A stretch of 53,565 nt of DNA from contig NZ_JAMXLH010000047.1 of NCBI RefSeq assembly GCF_024281035.1, positions 1 through 53,565 on the forward strand. The letters are read 5' to 3'. Within the stretch, counting starts at the first letter, position 1. Every line of letters starts with the position of its first letter. Position numbers and translations under genes: made by a program. The DNA comes from Paraburkholderia sp. Its GTDB lineage: Bacteria; Pseudomonadota; Gammaproteobacteria; Burkholderiales; Burkholderiaceae. A model generated the notes under the pieces. That model was not told the origin of the DNA. It searched no databases and saw nothing but the letters and a program-made list of their open reading frames with translations. Positions 1 to 9,434 of the stretch are shown piece by piece.

Positions 1-30
1 GGGATAGTGTTGGGCAACTCAGTGGGCAAC

Positions 31-984
31 TCAGGCGGCGCTCACGCGCGCCTTGCGCGTCGCGCTCTGCGCCTCGGGCGCCTGCATCACGGTCCAGTAG
101 ACGATGCGCAGTTCACCCTCGAGGGTCTCGACGAGCGCCGAGAGGCTTTCCACCCAGTCGCCGTCGTTGCAATAGAGCATGCCGTCGATGTCTCGTATCT
201 CGGGGTTGTGAATGTGCCCGCAGACGACCCCGTCGCAGCCGCGGCGGCGTGCTTCGTCGGTCATCACGCGCTCGAACGACGAGATGAAGTTCACCGCGTT
301 TTTCACCTGGTGCTTGAGGTACTGCGAGAGCGACCAGTACTGAAAGCCGAGCCGCGAGCGGATCCGGTTGAACCAGCGGTTCAGCACGAGGATCACCGTG
401 TACGCCGAGTCGCCGAGATAGGCGAGCCACTTCGCATGCTGGATCACGCCGTCGAAGAGATCGCCGTGCACGACCCACATGCGCTTGCCCGCGAGCGTCG
501 TGTGGAAGGCTTCCTCGCGCACCTGGATGTCGCCGAACGAGAGGTCGCAGAACTGGCGCGCCGCTTCGTCGTGATTGCCCGGGACGTACACGACATGCGT
601 GCCCTTGCGCGCCTTGCGCAGCACCTTCTGCACGACGTCGTTGTGCGCCTGCGGCCAGTACCAGCCCTTCTTGAGCTGCCAGCCGTCGATGATGTCGCCG
701 ACGAGGTACAGGTAGTCCGAATCGTTATGGCGCAGGAAATCGAGCAGATAGTTGGCCTGGCAACCACTTGAGCCGAGGTGAATATCGGAGAGCCAGATGG
801 TGCGGTAGCGATGCGGGGCGGGATGATCGTCGTCGTGGGAGCCGGGTGACGCGGAGTCGTTCAGGGGCAGCGGCGGTGGCGGGGAGAACGAGCCGTCGGC
901 AGGGCCAGGGTGGAATGCGGCGGGGTCGGTAGCCGTTCCGGTGGTCTGCCGGAAAAGAGTGGTCGCGGACGTGTTTGAGGCCAT
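31..984 (-). CDS. LpxH-like metallophosphoesterase (UDP-2,3-diacylglucosamine diphosphatase family)
   Basis: Calcineurin-type metallophosphoesterase of 317 aa. The metal-binding motifs are in order: D67-x-H69, GD at 96-97, GNHD at 136-139, H173-G-D, and GHIH at 256-259. The family includes LpxH, which hydrolyses UDP-2,3-diacylglucosamine to lipid X in lipid A synthesis, but this longer form with a 60-residue Pro/Asp/His-rich N-terminal extension is the paralogous COG2908 type, so the substrate is uncertain. The extension looks disordered; the true start could be internal, close to residue 60. No gene is coupled to it, and 247 bases separate it from the RDD gene, which is also on the minus strand. 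Confidence 0.85.
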   Translation of the reverse strand: MASNTSATTLFRQTTGTATDPAAFHPGPADGSFSPPPPLPLNDSASPGSHDDDHPAPHRYRTIWLSDIHLGSSGCQANYLLDFLRHNDSDYLYLVGDIIDGWQLKKGWYWPQAHNDVVQKVLRKARKGTHVVYVPGNHDEAARQFCDLSFGDIQVREEAFHTTLAGKRMWVVHGDLFDGVIQHAKWLAYLGDSAYTVILVLNRWFNRIRSRLGFQYWSLSQYLKHQVKNAVNFISSFERVMTDEARRRGCDGVVCGHIHNPEIRDIDGMLYCNDGDWVESLSALVETLEGELRIVYWTVMQAPEAQSATRKARVSAA

Positions 985-1231
985 GGCTCACGCGGCGGGT
1001 TGTAATGCGTGCATTGCGCCATGCAGGCGTGACCGTGCCATGACAGTCACAAGAACGGCGTGTTACGCCGTCCGTGGCTGTGGTTTGGTTGCGACGAAAG
1101 ATTTGCGCGCGGATTTGCGCGCGCCGTCGAGGCGAGGCGCTTTTGATGTGTGCGCTACGACCGCAGAGGCGTTCGCGCCCTTTGCGGCCTATGCGGCTTA
1201 TGCGGCTTATGCAGCCGCGGCGGTGCGGCGT
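985..1231. repeat. Intergenic region with 9-bp tandem repeat (1184-1210)
   Basis: Gap between the metallophosphoesterase start and the RDD gene stop. It contains three near-identical 9-mers (GCGGCCTAT, GCGGCTTAT, GCGGCTTAT), then a degenerate partial copy. No convincing terminator with a U-tract was seen. Confidence 0.6.
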
Positions 1232-1756
1232 TTAGCGCGGCACCGCGACGACGCATGTACCGGCGATGCGGTCGTGCGGGAGTTGCCGGCCGGGAATGAA
1301 GCGGGCGCTTGCAACCCAGAGCACGAACCACACGGCGACGAGCACGAGCGTGTGCGGAACCGTGAAATGGAAAATCGTGTGCAGCGCGAGCGGCGGCAGG
1401 AACCAGAGCCACGCGGCGAAATACCGCACCGTGGCGCGCGACAGTGACGGCGGTTTCCCGTTCGGGCCGATCACGCGGATGCGCCATGTTTTCATCGGCA
1501 GCGTCTGGCCGCCGCTATGCCAGAAGCCGACGAAGTACACGCCCGCGACAATCGCGATCCACGCCGACATCAGGTTGTGGTACGTGAACCCGTTGCGGGC
1601 GTGCAAGATGAGACTGAACGCGAGCGCGGCGAGAAAGATCACGCCGAAGAGCAGCACGGACTCGTAGACGAGCGCGGCAAGGCGCCGGCGGATCGTGGCG
1701 GGCTGCGGTGCGGAGGGGGCGCTCTGTGGCGCGGCGGCGGGAGCGCGTGTGTTCAC
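1232..1756 (-). CDS. RDD family membrane protein
   Basis: A 174-aa integral membrane protein of the RDD family. After an Ala/Pro-rich N-terminus, hydrophobic segments lie near residues 28-50, 60-80 and 112-145. The family's first arginine is in the RRLAALVYE stretch near residue 25, but the usual aspartate there is a glutamate. RDD proteins are poorly defined; some affect ion or osmolyte transport. The start used is a GTG with no strong ribosome binding site, so the start is uncertain. It lies 137 bases downstream of the DUF3106 gene on the same strand and may belong to the sigma factor operon. Function unknown. Confidence 0.8.
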   Translation of the reverse strand: MNTRAPAAAPQSAPSAPQPATIRRRLAALVYESVLLFGVIFLAALAFSLILHARNGFTYHNLMSAWIAIVAGVYFVGFWHSGGQTLPMKTWRIRVIGPNGKPPSLSRATVRYFAAWLWFLPPLALHTIFHFTVPHTLVLVAVWFVLWVASARFIPGRQLPHDRIAGTCVVAVPR

Positions 1757-1827
1757 GTGTACGTCGGTATTGGTGCGGAAGGCCGTAAGGATAACCGCGA
1801 ACGCCGCCGATGCGGCATAAGCCGTTT

Positions 1828-1887
1828 GTCGCGGCGCATGTCCCGGCGTTCGTCCCAGCGATTGTCCCAGCGCTTGTACCTGGACAG
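1828..1887. repeat. 12-bp tandem repeat, about five imperfect copies
   Basis: Consecutive 12-mers beginning GTC: GTCGCGGCGCAT, GTCCCGGCGTTC, GTCCCAGCGATT, GTCCCAGCGCTT, then a degenerate copy. They lie just past the DUF3106 stop codon in the gap before the RDD gene. The unit is a multiple of three, so it keeps a spurious frame open on the plus strand. Confidence 0.75.
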
Positions 1888-1893
1888 GGCGGT

Positions 1894-2697
1894 TCAGGAG
1901 CCCTTGAACGCCGCGGGCGCTTCGGCGGGCGAAACCGGAATCGGCGTTGCCGGAACGAAACTGGCGGCGGGCGCCGTGCCTGCCGTCGCCGCCGTGCCCG
2001 CCGTCGCGGATGCCGGCGCGTTCATCGCGCCGGACGCGCCGTGGGCCGCGGATGCGCCAGCCGGGCCGGAAGCGGGGAAAGCCGCCGATGGATGCGTCAA
2101 GCGGCGTTCGCGCTCGACGAGGTGCTCGATGCCGCGAATTTCGCTCTTGCCGCCCGAGGGCGGCGCGCTCACGACCGTGCGGCGCTTGCGCTCGCTCGCG
2201 GCGAGGCGCGCTTTCTGGTCAGGGGGAAGTTGCTGATAGTCCTTCCATGCACGCTGGCGAGCCTGCGCGGGCAGTGCTTTGGAGACTTGATAATTCTCGC
2301 GCGCGACACGGCGCTGCTCGGGCGTCATCTCGACCCATTCGGCCATGCGTGCGTGCAGGTGTTCTTGCGCTTCCGGAGACATCTTCGGGTAACGCGAGGC
2401 GATCCTCAGCCATTTGCGTCGACGCTCGTCGCTGAAATGGTCCCATTCGTTCGCGAACGGCGCGAGCGCGACGTGCTGCGCGTCCGAAAGGTTCGCCCAC
2501 GCGAGCCGGTCGCTTGGGCCGGGCAACGGCGCAAACGCCGTGGCGATCGACGTTTCGACGGAAGGGGTGCTGGCCGGTGCACTCTGGACGGCGCTGGTTG
2601 CGTGTCCAGGATGAAAACGCGGGTAGGTCGCCGCATAAGACACCAGTACCGCGATGACCGATCCAGCTACTACGGCGAGGCCGCGCTTGTAACTCAC
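1894..2697 (-). CDS. DUF3106 domain-containing membrane-anchored protein
   Basis: A 267-aa protein with a single N-terminal transmembrane or uncleaved signal segment (about residues 8-28), a DUF3106 region (about 65-150) rich in charged W/R/E motifs such as SPEAQEHLHARM and MTPEQRRVAREN, and a low-complexity Ala/Pro/Thr C-terminus. The start is a GTG 16 bases after the DUF3619 stop, preceded by GGGAGG, so it is very probably co-transcribed with the sigma factor and DUF3619. The soluble part is predicted to be periplasmic. No biochemical function is established for the family; its position behind a sigma factor suggests an envelope-related role. Confidence 0.85.
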   Translation of the reverse strand: MSYKRGLAVVAGSVIAVLVSYAATYPRFHPGHATSAVQSAPASTPSVETSIATAFAPLPGPSDRLAWANLSDAQHVALAPFANEWDHFSDERRRKWLRIASRYPKMSPEAQEHLHARMAEWVEMTPEQRRVARENYQVSKALPAQARQRAWKDYQQLPPDQKARLAASERKRRTVVSAPPSGGKSEIRGIEHLVERERRLTHPSAAFPASGPAGASAAHGASGAMNAPASATAGTAATAGTAPAASFVPATPIPVSPAEAPAAFKGS

Positions 2698-2713
2698 CCC
2701 GCGAGCCTCCCGG

Positions 2714-3127
2714 TCAGTGAGAACGCGACAGATACGCGTTGAAACCGTGATCGAGATACGCCGTGAGCGGCAGGTCGTCGCTCAGCATGGCGGCATCGAT
2801 ATCGGCCAGCTCGGCCGTGCGTTGCTGATCCTCGAAATACGCGATGGCAAAGAGCCCGGCGACGAGCGCCGCGAGCGGCCATGCGAGCGCGAAGCGCCCG
2901 AGGCGCGAACGGCGGCGCGGCGCGGCAAAGTCGGCCGGCACGCCGGCAGGCGCGAGAGCCGGGACGCGCACGAACTCCGGCTCAGGCTTTTTGCGCGCGA
3001 GCGCGGCCTGGCGGGCGACGGCGAGTCGATCGGCAGTGGAAACGGGCAGGCTGGCCGCGCTCTCGTCGAGCGCGCGGCGCAGCTCCCGCACGAACTCTGA
3101 TTCTTTGTTGTCGAGAGCGGAACTCAT
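2714..3127 (-). CDS. DUF3619 family protein (possible sigma-factor partner)
   Basis: A 137-aa protein: a charged N-terminal half (residues 1-75), one transmembrane helix near 79-98, and a short C-terminal tail with the SDDLPLTAYLDHGF motif. Its ATG overlaps the sigma factor stop as ATGA, so translation is coupled. A small single-span protein in this position is typical of anti-sigma factors, and the cytoplasmic N-terminus could bind the sigma factor, but no zinc-type anti-sigma (ZAS) HxxxCxxC motif is present. Family membership is recognised; the anti-sigma role is inference. Confidence 0.85.
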   Translation of the reverse strand: MSSALDNKESEFVRELRRALDESAASLPVSTADRLAVARQAALARKKPEPEFVRVPALAPAGVPADFAAPRRRSRLGRFALAWPLAALVAGLFAIAYFEDQQRTAELADIDAAMLSDDLPLTAYLDHGFNAYLSRSH

Positions 3128-3687
3128 AGGGTGATTCCTTTCGCCTTGAGCGCTTGTGCCAGCGTGTGCGTGGCTCGCGAGCAGTGCGTTTTCACGCTGC
3201 CTTCGGAGCAGCCCATGGCGGCGGCGGTTTCGGCGACATCCATATCCTCCCAGTAACGCATCAGAAACGCTTCCCGTTGACGCGCCGGTAATTTTTGGAC
3301 TTCTTCGTCGATCAGGTTCAGGACCTGTTCCCGTTCGAGCTGCTGCTCGCTGCTTTCGGCGCCGGCCGATCCCTGCTCCACCTCGATGGTTTCGAGTGGG
3401 TCGAAATCCTCGTCATCGGCGTTGCCGAGCGACGAGAACAGGCTCACCCACGTATTGCGTACTTTCTGCCGCCGGAAATAATCGTGCGTTGTGTTTTGAA
3501 GGATGCGCTGAAAAAGCAGGGGCAGCTCGGCCGCGGGCCGGTCGCCATATTTTTCGGCGAGCTTGATCATCGCGTCCTGCACGATGTCGAGCGCGGAGTC
3601 GTCGTCTCGCACGGCGTAGACCGTCTGCTTGAACGCGCGTCTTTCGACGCCCGCCAGGAAGTCGGCGAGTTCCTTGTCTGATGCCAT
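3124..3687 (-). CDS. RNA polymerase sigma factor, ECF/RpoE-like
   Basis: A 187-aa sigma factor with region 2 at about residues 12-75 (including DIVQDAMIKLAEKY and THDYFRRQKV) and region 4 at about 118-178 (LPARQREAFLMRYWEDM, then the HTH AETAAAMGCSEGSVKTHCSRA). The linker between them is acidic. I chose the ATG at 3687 because homology begins there. The frame stays open a further 94 codons upstream, but that part is Lys/Arg low complexity from a 12-bp repeat. It overlaps DUF3619 by four bases and heads a DUF3619-DUF3106-(RDD) operon. The target promoters are unknown. Confidence 0.9.
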   Translation of the reverse strand: MASDKELADFLAGVERRAFKQTVYAVRDDDSALDIVQDAMIKLAEKYGDRPAAELPLLFQRILQNTTHDYFRRQKVRNTWVSLFSSLGNADDEDFDPLETIEVEQGSAGAESSEQQLEREQVLNLIDEEVQKLPARQREAFLMRYWEDMDVAETAAAMGCSEGSVKTHCSRATHTLAQALKAKGITL

Positions 3688-3987
3688 CCGTTGCAGGGCG
3701 CCGCCACCAGCGTACGCGTAACCGTTCGAAAAATGTCGTAAAAACTCGCGGATGCTAGCAAATTTTTGCCTCGCCGGGGTAATGGATCGCTCGGCCGGGC
3801 TGTCGCGCGCCGTCTCCGCACGGCCCGGCTGAAGGCTCGGCGCGCCCGCCCGTGGCCGCATGCGAGCGCGCTTTTCAGTCCGTTTTCCAGTCTGTTTTCC
3901 TGCCCGCTTTTCTGCCCGCTTTTCTGCCCGTTTCCCTGCCGGTTTGCCGGCATGTATCTGCATATACACATCGGCGCCAAGATTTGC
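3688..3987. other. Divergent intergenic region between sigma factor and ilvI
   Basis: The 476 bases between the sigma factor start (3687) and ilvI (4164) hold a 12-bp tandem repeat (3876-3947), a plus-strand promoter (3988-4016) and a possible upstream reading frame (4066-4167). Upstream of the sigma factor there is an A/T-rich stretch (about 3725-3775) that could hold its promoter, but no box is clear enough to call. Confidence 0.5.
3876..3947. repeat. 12-bp tandem repeat, six imperfect copies
   Basis: Six contiguous 12-mers: CAGTCCGTTTTC, CAGTCTGTTTTC, CTGCCCGCTTTT twice, CTGCCCGTTTCC and CTGCCGGTTTGC. Read on the minus strand they give a spurious Lys/Arg-rich extension upstream of the sigma factor. 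Copy number would be expected to vary between strains. Confidence 0.8.
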
Positions 3988-4016
3988 TTGACCGGTTGCG
4001 TGCGAATCGCTATCTT
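3988..4016 (+). promoter_or_regulatory. Probable sigma-70 promoter of the ilvIHC operon
   Basis: TTGACC (3988-3993), a 17-base spacer and TATCTT (4011-4016). This implies transcription from about 4023 and a leader of about 140 bases before ilvI. Confidence 0.6.
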
Positions 4017-4065
4017 CGACGGTTCGCGATATATAAGTGACTCTGTCTCAATTCAGGTGTGGCCC

Positions 4066-4167
4066 ATGAGGCTCATCTGTCAACTGGACGCGCCGCTTGA
4101 ACCCGAGCCACAAGCCCGGCGGAGAGCACCCGATCAATTTTTTGCCGAAAATTCGAAAGGTGAATGA
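4066..4167 (+). CDS. Possible upstream ORF in the ilvI leader (33 aa)
   Basis: An ATG preceded by AGGTG at 4055-4059 opens a 33-codon frame whose TGA overlaps the ilvI ATG as ATGA, so it could couple translation to ilvI. The peptide begins MRLICQLDAPLEP and is not notably rich in Ile, Leu or Val, so it does not look like a classical attenuator peptide. No known family. It may be chance. Confidence 0.3.
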   Translation: MRLICQLDAPLEPEPQARRRAPDQFFAENSKGE

Positions 4168-5951
4168 TGAATATTCCCAGCGCGGAATTCTCCACGTCGA
4201 TTCCCCCCATCTCCGCTGAATCTGATCCCGAAGGCCAAAACGGCCCTTCTATTGGCGCAACTGTGCTGATGAAGGCGCTCGCCGACGAGCAGGTCGAATT
4301 CATCTGGGGCTACCCCGGCGGCTCCGTACTCTACGTCTACGACGAGCTCTACAAGCAGGACAAGATCCAGCACATCCTCGTGCGCCACGAACAGGCTGCC
4401 GTGCATGCTGCCGACGGCTATGCCCGTTCGAGCGGCAAGGTCGGCGTGTGCCTCGTGACCTCCGGCCCCGGCGTCACCAACGCGGTGACCGGCATCGCGA
4501 CGGCGTATATGGATTCGATCCCGATGGTCGTCATCAGCGGGCAGGTGCCCACTGCCGCGATCGGTCAGGACGCCTTCCAGGAGTGCGACACGGTGGGCAT
4601 CACGCGCCCCTGCGTCAAGCACAACTTCCTCGTGAAGGACGTGCGCGACCTCGCGGCGACCGTCAAGAAAGCCTTCTACATTGCGCGCACCGGCCGTCCC
4701 GGTCCCGTGCTGATCGACATTCCGAAGGACGTGTCGAAGGCTCCGTGCGCCTATGAACCGCTCAAGAGCGTGTCGCTGCGCTCTTACAACCCGGTCACCA
4801 AGGGCCACTCGGGGCAGATCCGCAAGGCAGTCTCGCTGCTCCTCTCGGCCAGGCGTCCGTACATCTACACCGGCGGCGGCATCATCCTCGCCGATGCGGC
4901 GCGCGAGCTGAACCAGTTCGCCGACCTGCTCGGCTACCCGGTGACGAACACGCTGATGGGGCTCGGCGGCTATCGCGCAAGCGATCGCAAGTTCCTCGGC
5001 ATGCTCGGCATGCACGGCACGTACGAAGCCAACATGGCGATGCAGCACTGCGACGTGCTGATCGCGATCGGCGCGCGCTTCGACGACCGCGTGATCGGCA
5101 ACCCCGCACACTTCACCTCGCGTCCGCGCAAGATCATTCACATCGACATCGATCCTTCGTCGATTTCGAAGCGCGTGAAGGTCGACATCCCGATCGTCGG
5201 CGACGTGAAGGAAGTGCTCAAGGAACTCATTGAGCAGCTTCAGCACGCCGAGCACGGTCCCGACACCGAGGCGCTCGCAGCCTGGTGGAAGGACATCGAA
5301 GGCTGGCGCGAGAAGAACTGCCTGAAGTTCGACCGCGGCACGGAGATCATCAAGCCGCAGTATGTCGTCGAGAAACTGTGGGAGCTGACGGGCGGCAATG
5401 CGTTCGTCTGCTCTGACGTTGGCCAGCACCAGATGTGGGCCGCGCAGTTCTACCGCTTCAACCAGCCGCGCCGCTGGATCAACTCGGGCGGCCTCGGCAC
5501 GATGGGCTTCGGCCTGCCGGCGGCGATGGGCGTGAAGATGGCGCACCCGGATGAGGACGTCGTCTGCATCACGGGCGAAGGCTCGATCCAGATGTGCATT
5601 CAGGAACTGTCGACCTGCAAGCAGTACGACACGCCCGTGAAGATCATCTCGCTCAACAACCGCTACCTCGGCATGGTTCGCCAGTGGCAGCAGATCGAAT
5701 ACGACAAGCGCTATTCGCATTCGTACATGGATGCGCTGCCCGACTTCGTGAAGCTCGCCGAAGCGTACGGCCACGTGGGCATCCGCGTCGACAAGACGGC
5801 CGATGTGGAACCCGCGCTCAAGGAAGCACTGCGACTGAAGGACCGCACCGTGTTCCTCGATTTCCAGACCGACCCCTCCGAAAACGTGTGGCCGATGGTA
5901 CAGCCCGGCAAGGGCATCACCGACATGCTGCTCGGTTCGGAAGAACTGTAA
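4164..5951 (+). CDS. ilvI: Acetolactate synthase, large (catalytic) subunit
   Basis: A ThDP/FAD enzyme of 595 aa that condenses two pyruvates to 2-acetolactate, or pyruvate with 2-oxobutyrate, in Val/Leu/Ile synthesis. Visible are the N-terminal GYPGGSVLYVYDEL motif, the ThDP-activating glutamate in RHEQAAVHAADGYAR (E76), the central FAD domain, and the C-terminal ThDP/Mg site starting GEGSIQM near residue 471 and ending SLNNRYLGMVRQWQ. An AAGG sequence lies just upstream; a second ATG follows immediately at 4167. Length is normal for the IlvB/IlvI family, and the following gene is the matching small subunit. Often annotated ilvB in this group. Confidence 0.97.
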   Translation: MMNIPSAEFSTSIPPISAESDPEGQNGPSIGATVLMKALADEQVEFIWGYPGGSVLYVYDELYKQDKIQHILVRHEQAAVHAADGYARSSGKVGVCLVTSGPGVTNAVTGIATAYMDSIPMVVISGQVPTAAIGQDAFQECDTVGITRPCVKHNFLVKDVRDLAATVKKAFYIARTGRPGPVLIDIPKDVSKAPCAYEPLKSVSLRSYNPVTKGHSGQIRKAVSLLLSARRPYIYTGGGIILADAARELNQFADLLGYPVTNTLMGLGGYRASDRKFLGMLGMHGTYEANMAMQHCDVLIAIGARFDDRVIGNPAHFTSRPRKIIHIDIDPSSISKRVKVDIPIVGDVKEVLKELIEQLQHAEHGPDTEALAAWWKDIEGWREKNCLKFDRGTEIIKPQYVVEKLWELTGGNAFVCSDVGQHQMWAAQFYRFNQPRRWINSGGLGTMGFGLPAAMGVKMAHPDEDVVCITGEGSIQMCIQELSTCKQYDTPVKIISLNNRYLGMVRQWQQIEYDKRYSHSYMDALPDFVKLAEAYGHVGIRVDKTADVEPALKEALRLKDRTVFLDFQTDPSENVWPMVQPGKGITDMLLGSEEL

Positions 5952-6068
5952 CGGTCATTGAACGGCGCCGCTCCCACTTCGCGCGGCGCGCGTCTTCACA
6001 AAGGGCGCGCGAATTCGCGGGGGCAGGGCGGCAGCCACGCTCAAACTGGATAAATCGCGGAACACATC

Positions 6069-6560
6069 ATGAGACACATTATTTCCGTTTTGCTGGAAAA
6101 CGAGCCGGGCGCGCTGTCGCGCGTGGTCGGCCTCTTCTCCGCACGCGGCTACAACATCGAAACCTTGACCGTGGCGCCGACCGAAGACCGGTCGCTGTCG
6201 CGTATGACCATCGTTTCCATTGGCTCTGACGACGTGATCGAACAGATCACGAAGCATCTGAACCGCCTGATCGAGGTGGTGAAAGTGGTCGACCTGACCG
6301 AGGGCGCCCACATCGAGCGTGAGCTGATGCTGATCAAGGTTCGGGCGGTCGGCAAGGAACGCGAGGAGATGAAGCGGATGGCGGATATTTTCCGCGGCCG
6401 CATCATCGACGTTACCGAAAAGACTTACACGATCGAACTGACGGGTGCGAGCGAGAAGCTCGACGCGTTCATCGAGGCAATCGACTCCACGTCGATTCTC
6501 GAAACCGTCCGCACGGGCGGCTCGGGCATCGGACGCGGCGAGCGCATTCTGAAAGTGTGA
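6069..6560 (+). CDS. ilvH: Acetolactate synthase, small (regulatory) subunit
   Basis: A 163-aa regulatory subunit that activates the catalytic subunit and confers valine feedback inhibition. The N-terminal ACT domain begins MRHIISVLLENEPGALSRV and includes the GYNIETLTVAPTED segment; the C-terminal domain (about residues 80-163) contains the ELMLIKVRA and FRGRIIDVTEKTYTIELTG stretches. Length matches E. coli IlvH. It lies 117 bases after ilvI; that gap contains GCGCGC inverted repeats but no terminator. May also be called ilvN. Confidence 0.96.
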   Translation: MRHIISVLLENEPGALSRVVGLFSARGYNIETLTVAPTEDRSLSRMTIVSIGSDDVIEQITKHLNRLIEVVKVVDLTEGAHIERELMLIKVRAVGKEREEMKRMADIFRGRIIDVTEKTYTIELTGASEKLDAFIEAIDSTSILETVRTGGSGIGRGERILKV

Positions 6561-6610
6561 CGCCCGGCAGCATGCGTCGATCCGGTTCGACGATCGACCG
6601 CCGGAACCCG

Positions 6611-7739
<1,129 letters not shown>

Positions 7740-7816
7740 GTTCGCTGCTGATTTGCCACTTCAGCGGCGCGTTCGGTCGGGCATTCATGCCGCCGCCGCG
7801 CCGCGGCAAGCATCAA

Positions 7817-7857
7817 CAAAAGCCGCCCAGGTGGGGATGAACCCAGGGCGGCTTTTG
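7817..7857 (+). terminator. Intrinsic terminator after ilvC
   Basis: AAAAGCCGCCC pairs with GGGCGGCTTTT around a 17-base loop that itself contains TGGG/CCCA. The run of T closes the stem. It separates ilvC from psd, although psd follows within 40 bases. Confidence 0.8.
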
Positions 7858-7893
7858 CTATCCTACGGTTTTCGAAAAAATACCGAAGCCAAT

Positions 7894-8547
7894 ATGAATT
7901 ACCCTCATCCGATCATCGCCCGCGAAGGCTGGCCGTTCATCGCCATTGCGGCCGTCGTGGTGCTCTTGATCCAGGCAATCGCAGGGTTCGGCCTCGCGTG
8001 GCCGTTCTGGCTGATCCTCATCTTCGTCGTCCAGTTTTTCCGCGATCCGCCGCGGCCCATTCCGCAGCAGGCCAATGCCGTACTGTGTCCCGCCGATGGC
8101 CGCATCGTCGCCGTCGAGACCGCGCACGATCCGTATGCAAACCGTGAAGCGCTGAAGATCAGCGTGTTCATGAACGTCTTCAACGTCCACTCGCAACGCT
8201 CGCCCGTCGACGGCGCCGTCGCCAAGGTCGAGTACTTCCCGGGCTCGTATCTGAACGCCGCGATCGACAAGGCGTCCACCGAGAACGAGCGCAACGCCGT
8301 CGTCCTCACGATGGCCGACGGCACGGTGGTGACCTCCGTGCAGATCGCCGGTCTCATCGCGCGCCGCATTCTGTGCTACGTGCGCTCGGGCGAGCCGCTC
8401 ACGCGCGGCCAGCGCTACGGCTTCATCCGCTTCGGCTCGCGCGTCGACGTGTACCTGCCGCTCGGCAGCCGCCCGCGCGTATCGATCGGCGAGAAGGTGT
8501 CTGCCTCGTCGACGATCCTCGCCGAACTACAAACGCAATCGGCTTAA
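7894..8547 (+). CDS. psd: Phosphatidylserine decarboxylase proenzyme (short form)
   Basis: A 217-aa membrane-associated enzyme that converts phosphatidylserine to phosphatidylethanolamine. It self-cleaves and forms a pyruvoyl group from the serine of the Gly-Ser pair in [13 protein letters not shown] (G181-S182), the site used by the short PSD-A group rather than the LGST of E. coli Psd. A hydrophobic N-terminal hairpin (about 14-48) anchors it, and the conserved [12 protein letters not shown] segment is near 96-107. I placed the start at 7894, where homology begins; the frame is open further upstream but crosses the terminator. pssA follows 11 bases later. Confidence 0.95.
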   Translation: MNYPHPIIAREGWPFIAIAAVVVLLIQAIAGFGLAWPFWLILIFVVQFFRDPPRPIPQQANAVLCPADGRIVAVETAHDPYANREALKISVFMNVFNVHSQRSPVDGAVAKVEYFPGSYLNAAIDKASTENERNAVVLTMADGTVVTSVQIAGLIARRILCYVRSGEPLTRGQRYGFIRFGSRVDVYLPLGSRPRVSIGEKVSASSTILAELQTQSA

Positions 8548-8558
8548 GGAGGGGTGCG

Positions 8559-9434
8559 ATGGCCGGATTCAAATCGCGTCGTCCCCGCAATAGCGCCGGC
8601 TCATCTTTGCCCCGGCCGTTTCGGCGTAACAAGTCGGTGCAGGAGCAGGTAAGCGTCGCCGCGACCCGCCGCGCCGCGCGCCAGCAGTTCCTCAGAAAGC
8701 GCGGCATCTATCTGCTGCCGAACGCGTTCACGACTGCCGCGCTGTTCTGCGGCTTCTTCGCCGTCGTGCAGGCGATGAACGTGCGCTTCGAGATCGCGGC
8801 CATCGCGATCTTCGTGGCGATGGTGCTCGACGGCATGGATGGCCGCGTCGCGCGCATGACGCACTCGCAGAGCGCATTCGGCGAGCAGTTCGACAGCCTC
8901 TCGGACATGGTTTCGTTCGGCGTTGCGCCCGCACTCGTGATGTACGAGTGGGTGCTCAAGGATCTCGGGCGCTGGGGCTGGCTTGCGGCGTTCGTCTACT
9001 GCTCGGGCGCCGCACTGCGGCTCGCACGTTTCAATACGAACATCGGCGTGGTCGACAAGCGCTACTTCCAGGGCTTGCCGAGCCCGGCGGCGGCGGCGCT
9101 GATCGCGGGCTTCGTGTGGCTCGCCACCGACAACCGTGTGCCCGTCAAGCTCTCGTGGCTGCCGTGGGTCGCGTTCGTGCTGACGATCTATGCGGGCGTG
9201 ACCATGGTGTCGAACGCGCCGTTTTACAGCGGCAAGGCGCTCGACGTGCGCCACCGCGTGCCGTTCGCAGCGATCCTGCTCGTCGTCATGGCGTTCGTGC
9301 TCGTATCGTCCGATCCGCCGCTCATGCTGTTCTGCCTGTTCGTGCTCTACGGCCTCTCCGGCTACGTATTCTGGGCCTACCAGGCGATGCGCGGCCGCAG
9401 CAACCCCGCACGCTCGTCACCGCGCGAGCGCTAG
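8559..9434 (+). CDS. pssA: CDP-diacylglycerol-serine O-phosphatidyltransferase
   Basis: A 291-aa membrane protein that makes phosphatidylserine from CDP-diacylglycerol and serine, supplying the substrate for Psd. The CDP-alcohol phosphatidyltransferase signature D-G-x2-A-R-x8-G-x3-D-x3-D is intact, from DGRVARM to DSLSD. About 55 N-terminal residues are basic; seven or eight hydrophobic helices follow. Start chosen at 8559 because AAGGAGGGG lies five bases upstream and overlaps the psd stop. psd and pssA are clearly one transcription unit. Confidence 0.95.
   Translation: MAGFKSRRPRNSAGSSLPRPFRRNKSVQEQVSVAATRRAARQQFLRKRGIYLLPNAFTTAALFCGFFAVVQAMNVRFEIAAIAIFVAMVLDGMDGRVARMTHSQSAFGEQFDSLSDMVSFGVAPALVMYEWVLKDLGRWGWLAAFVYCSGAALRLARFNTNIGVVDKRYFQGLPSPAAAALIAGFVWLATDNRVPVKLSWLPWVAFVLTIYAGVTMVSNAPFYSGKALDVRHRVPFAAILLVVMAFVLVSSDPPLMLFCLFVLYGLSGYVFWAYQAMRGRSNPARSSPRER

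Noticed and set aside
3876..3947. Repeat array considered as a CRISPR
   Set aside because: Units are 12 bases and contiguous, with no spacers and no cas genes.
3688..3969. Lys/Arg-rich N-terminal extension of the sigma factor
   Set aside because: It is created by a 12-bp tandem repeat that keeps the frame open; family homology starts at 3687.
4134..5774. A 546-codon minus-strand frame opposite ilvI
   Set aside because: Antisense shadow of a highly conserved gene; no motifs and no ribosome site.
7753..7893. Longer psd reading frame starting upstream
   Set aside because: It would run through the ilvC terminator; the conserved protein begins at 7894.
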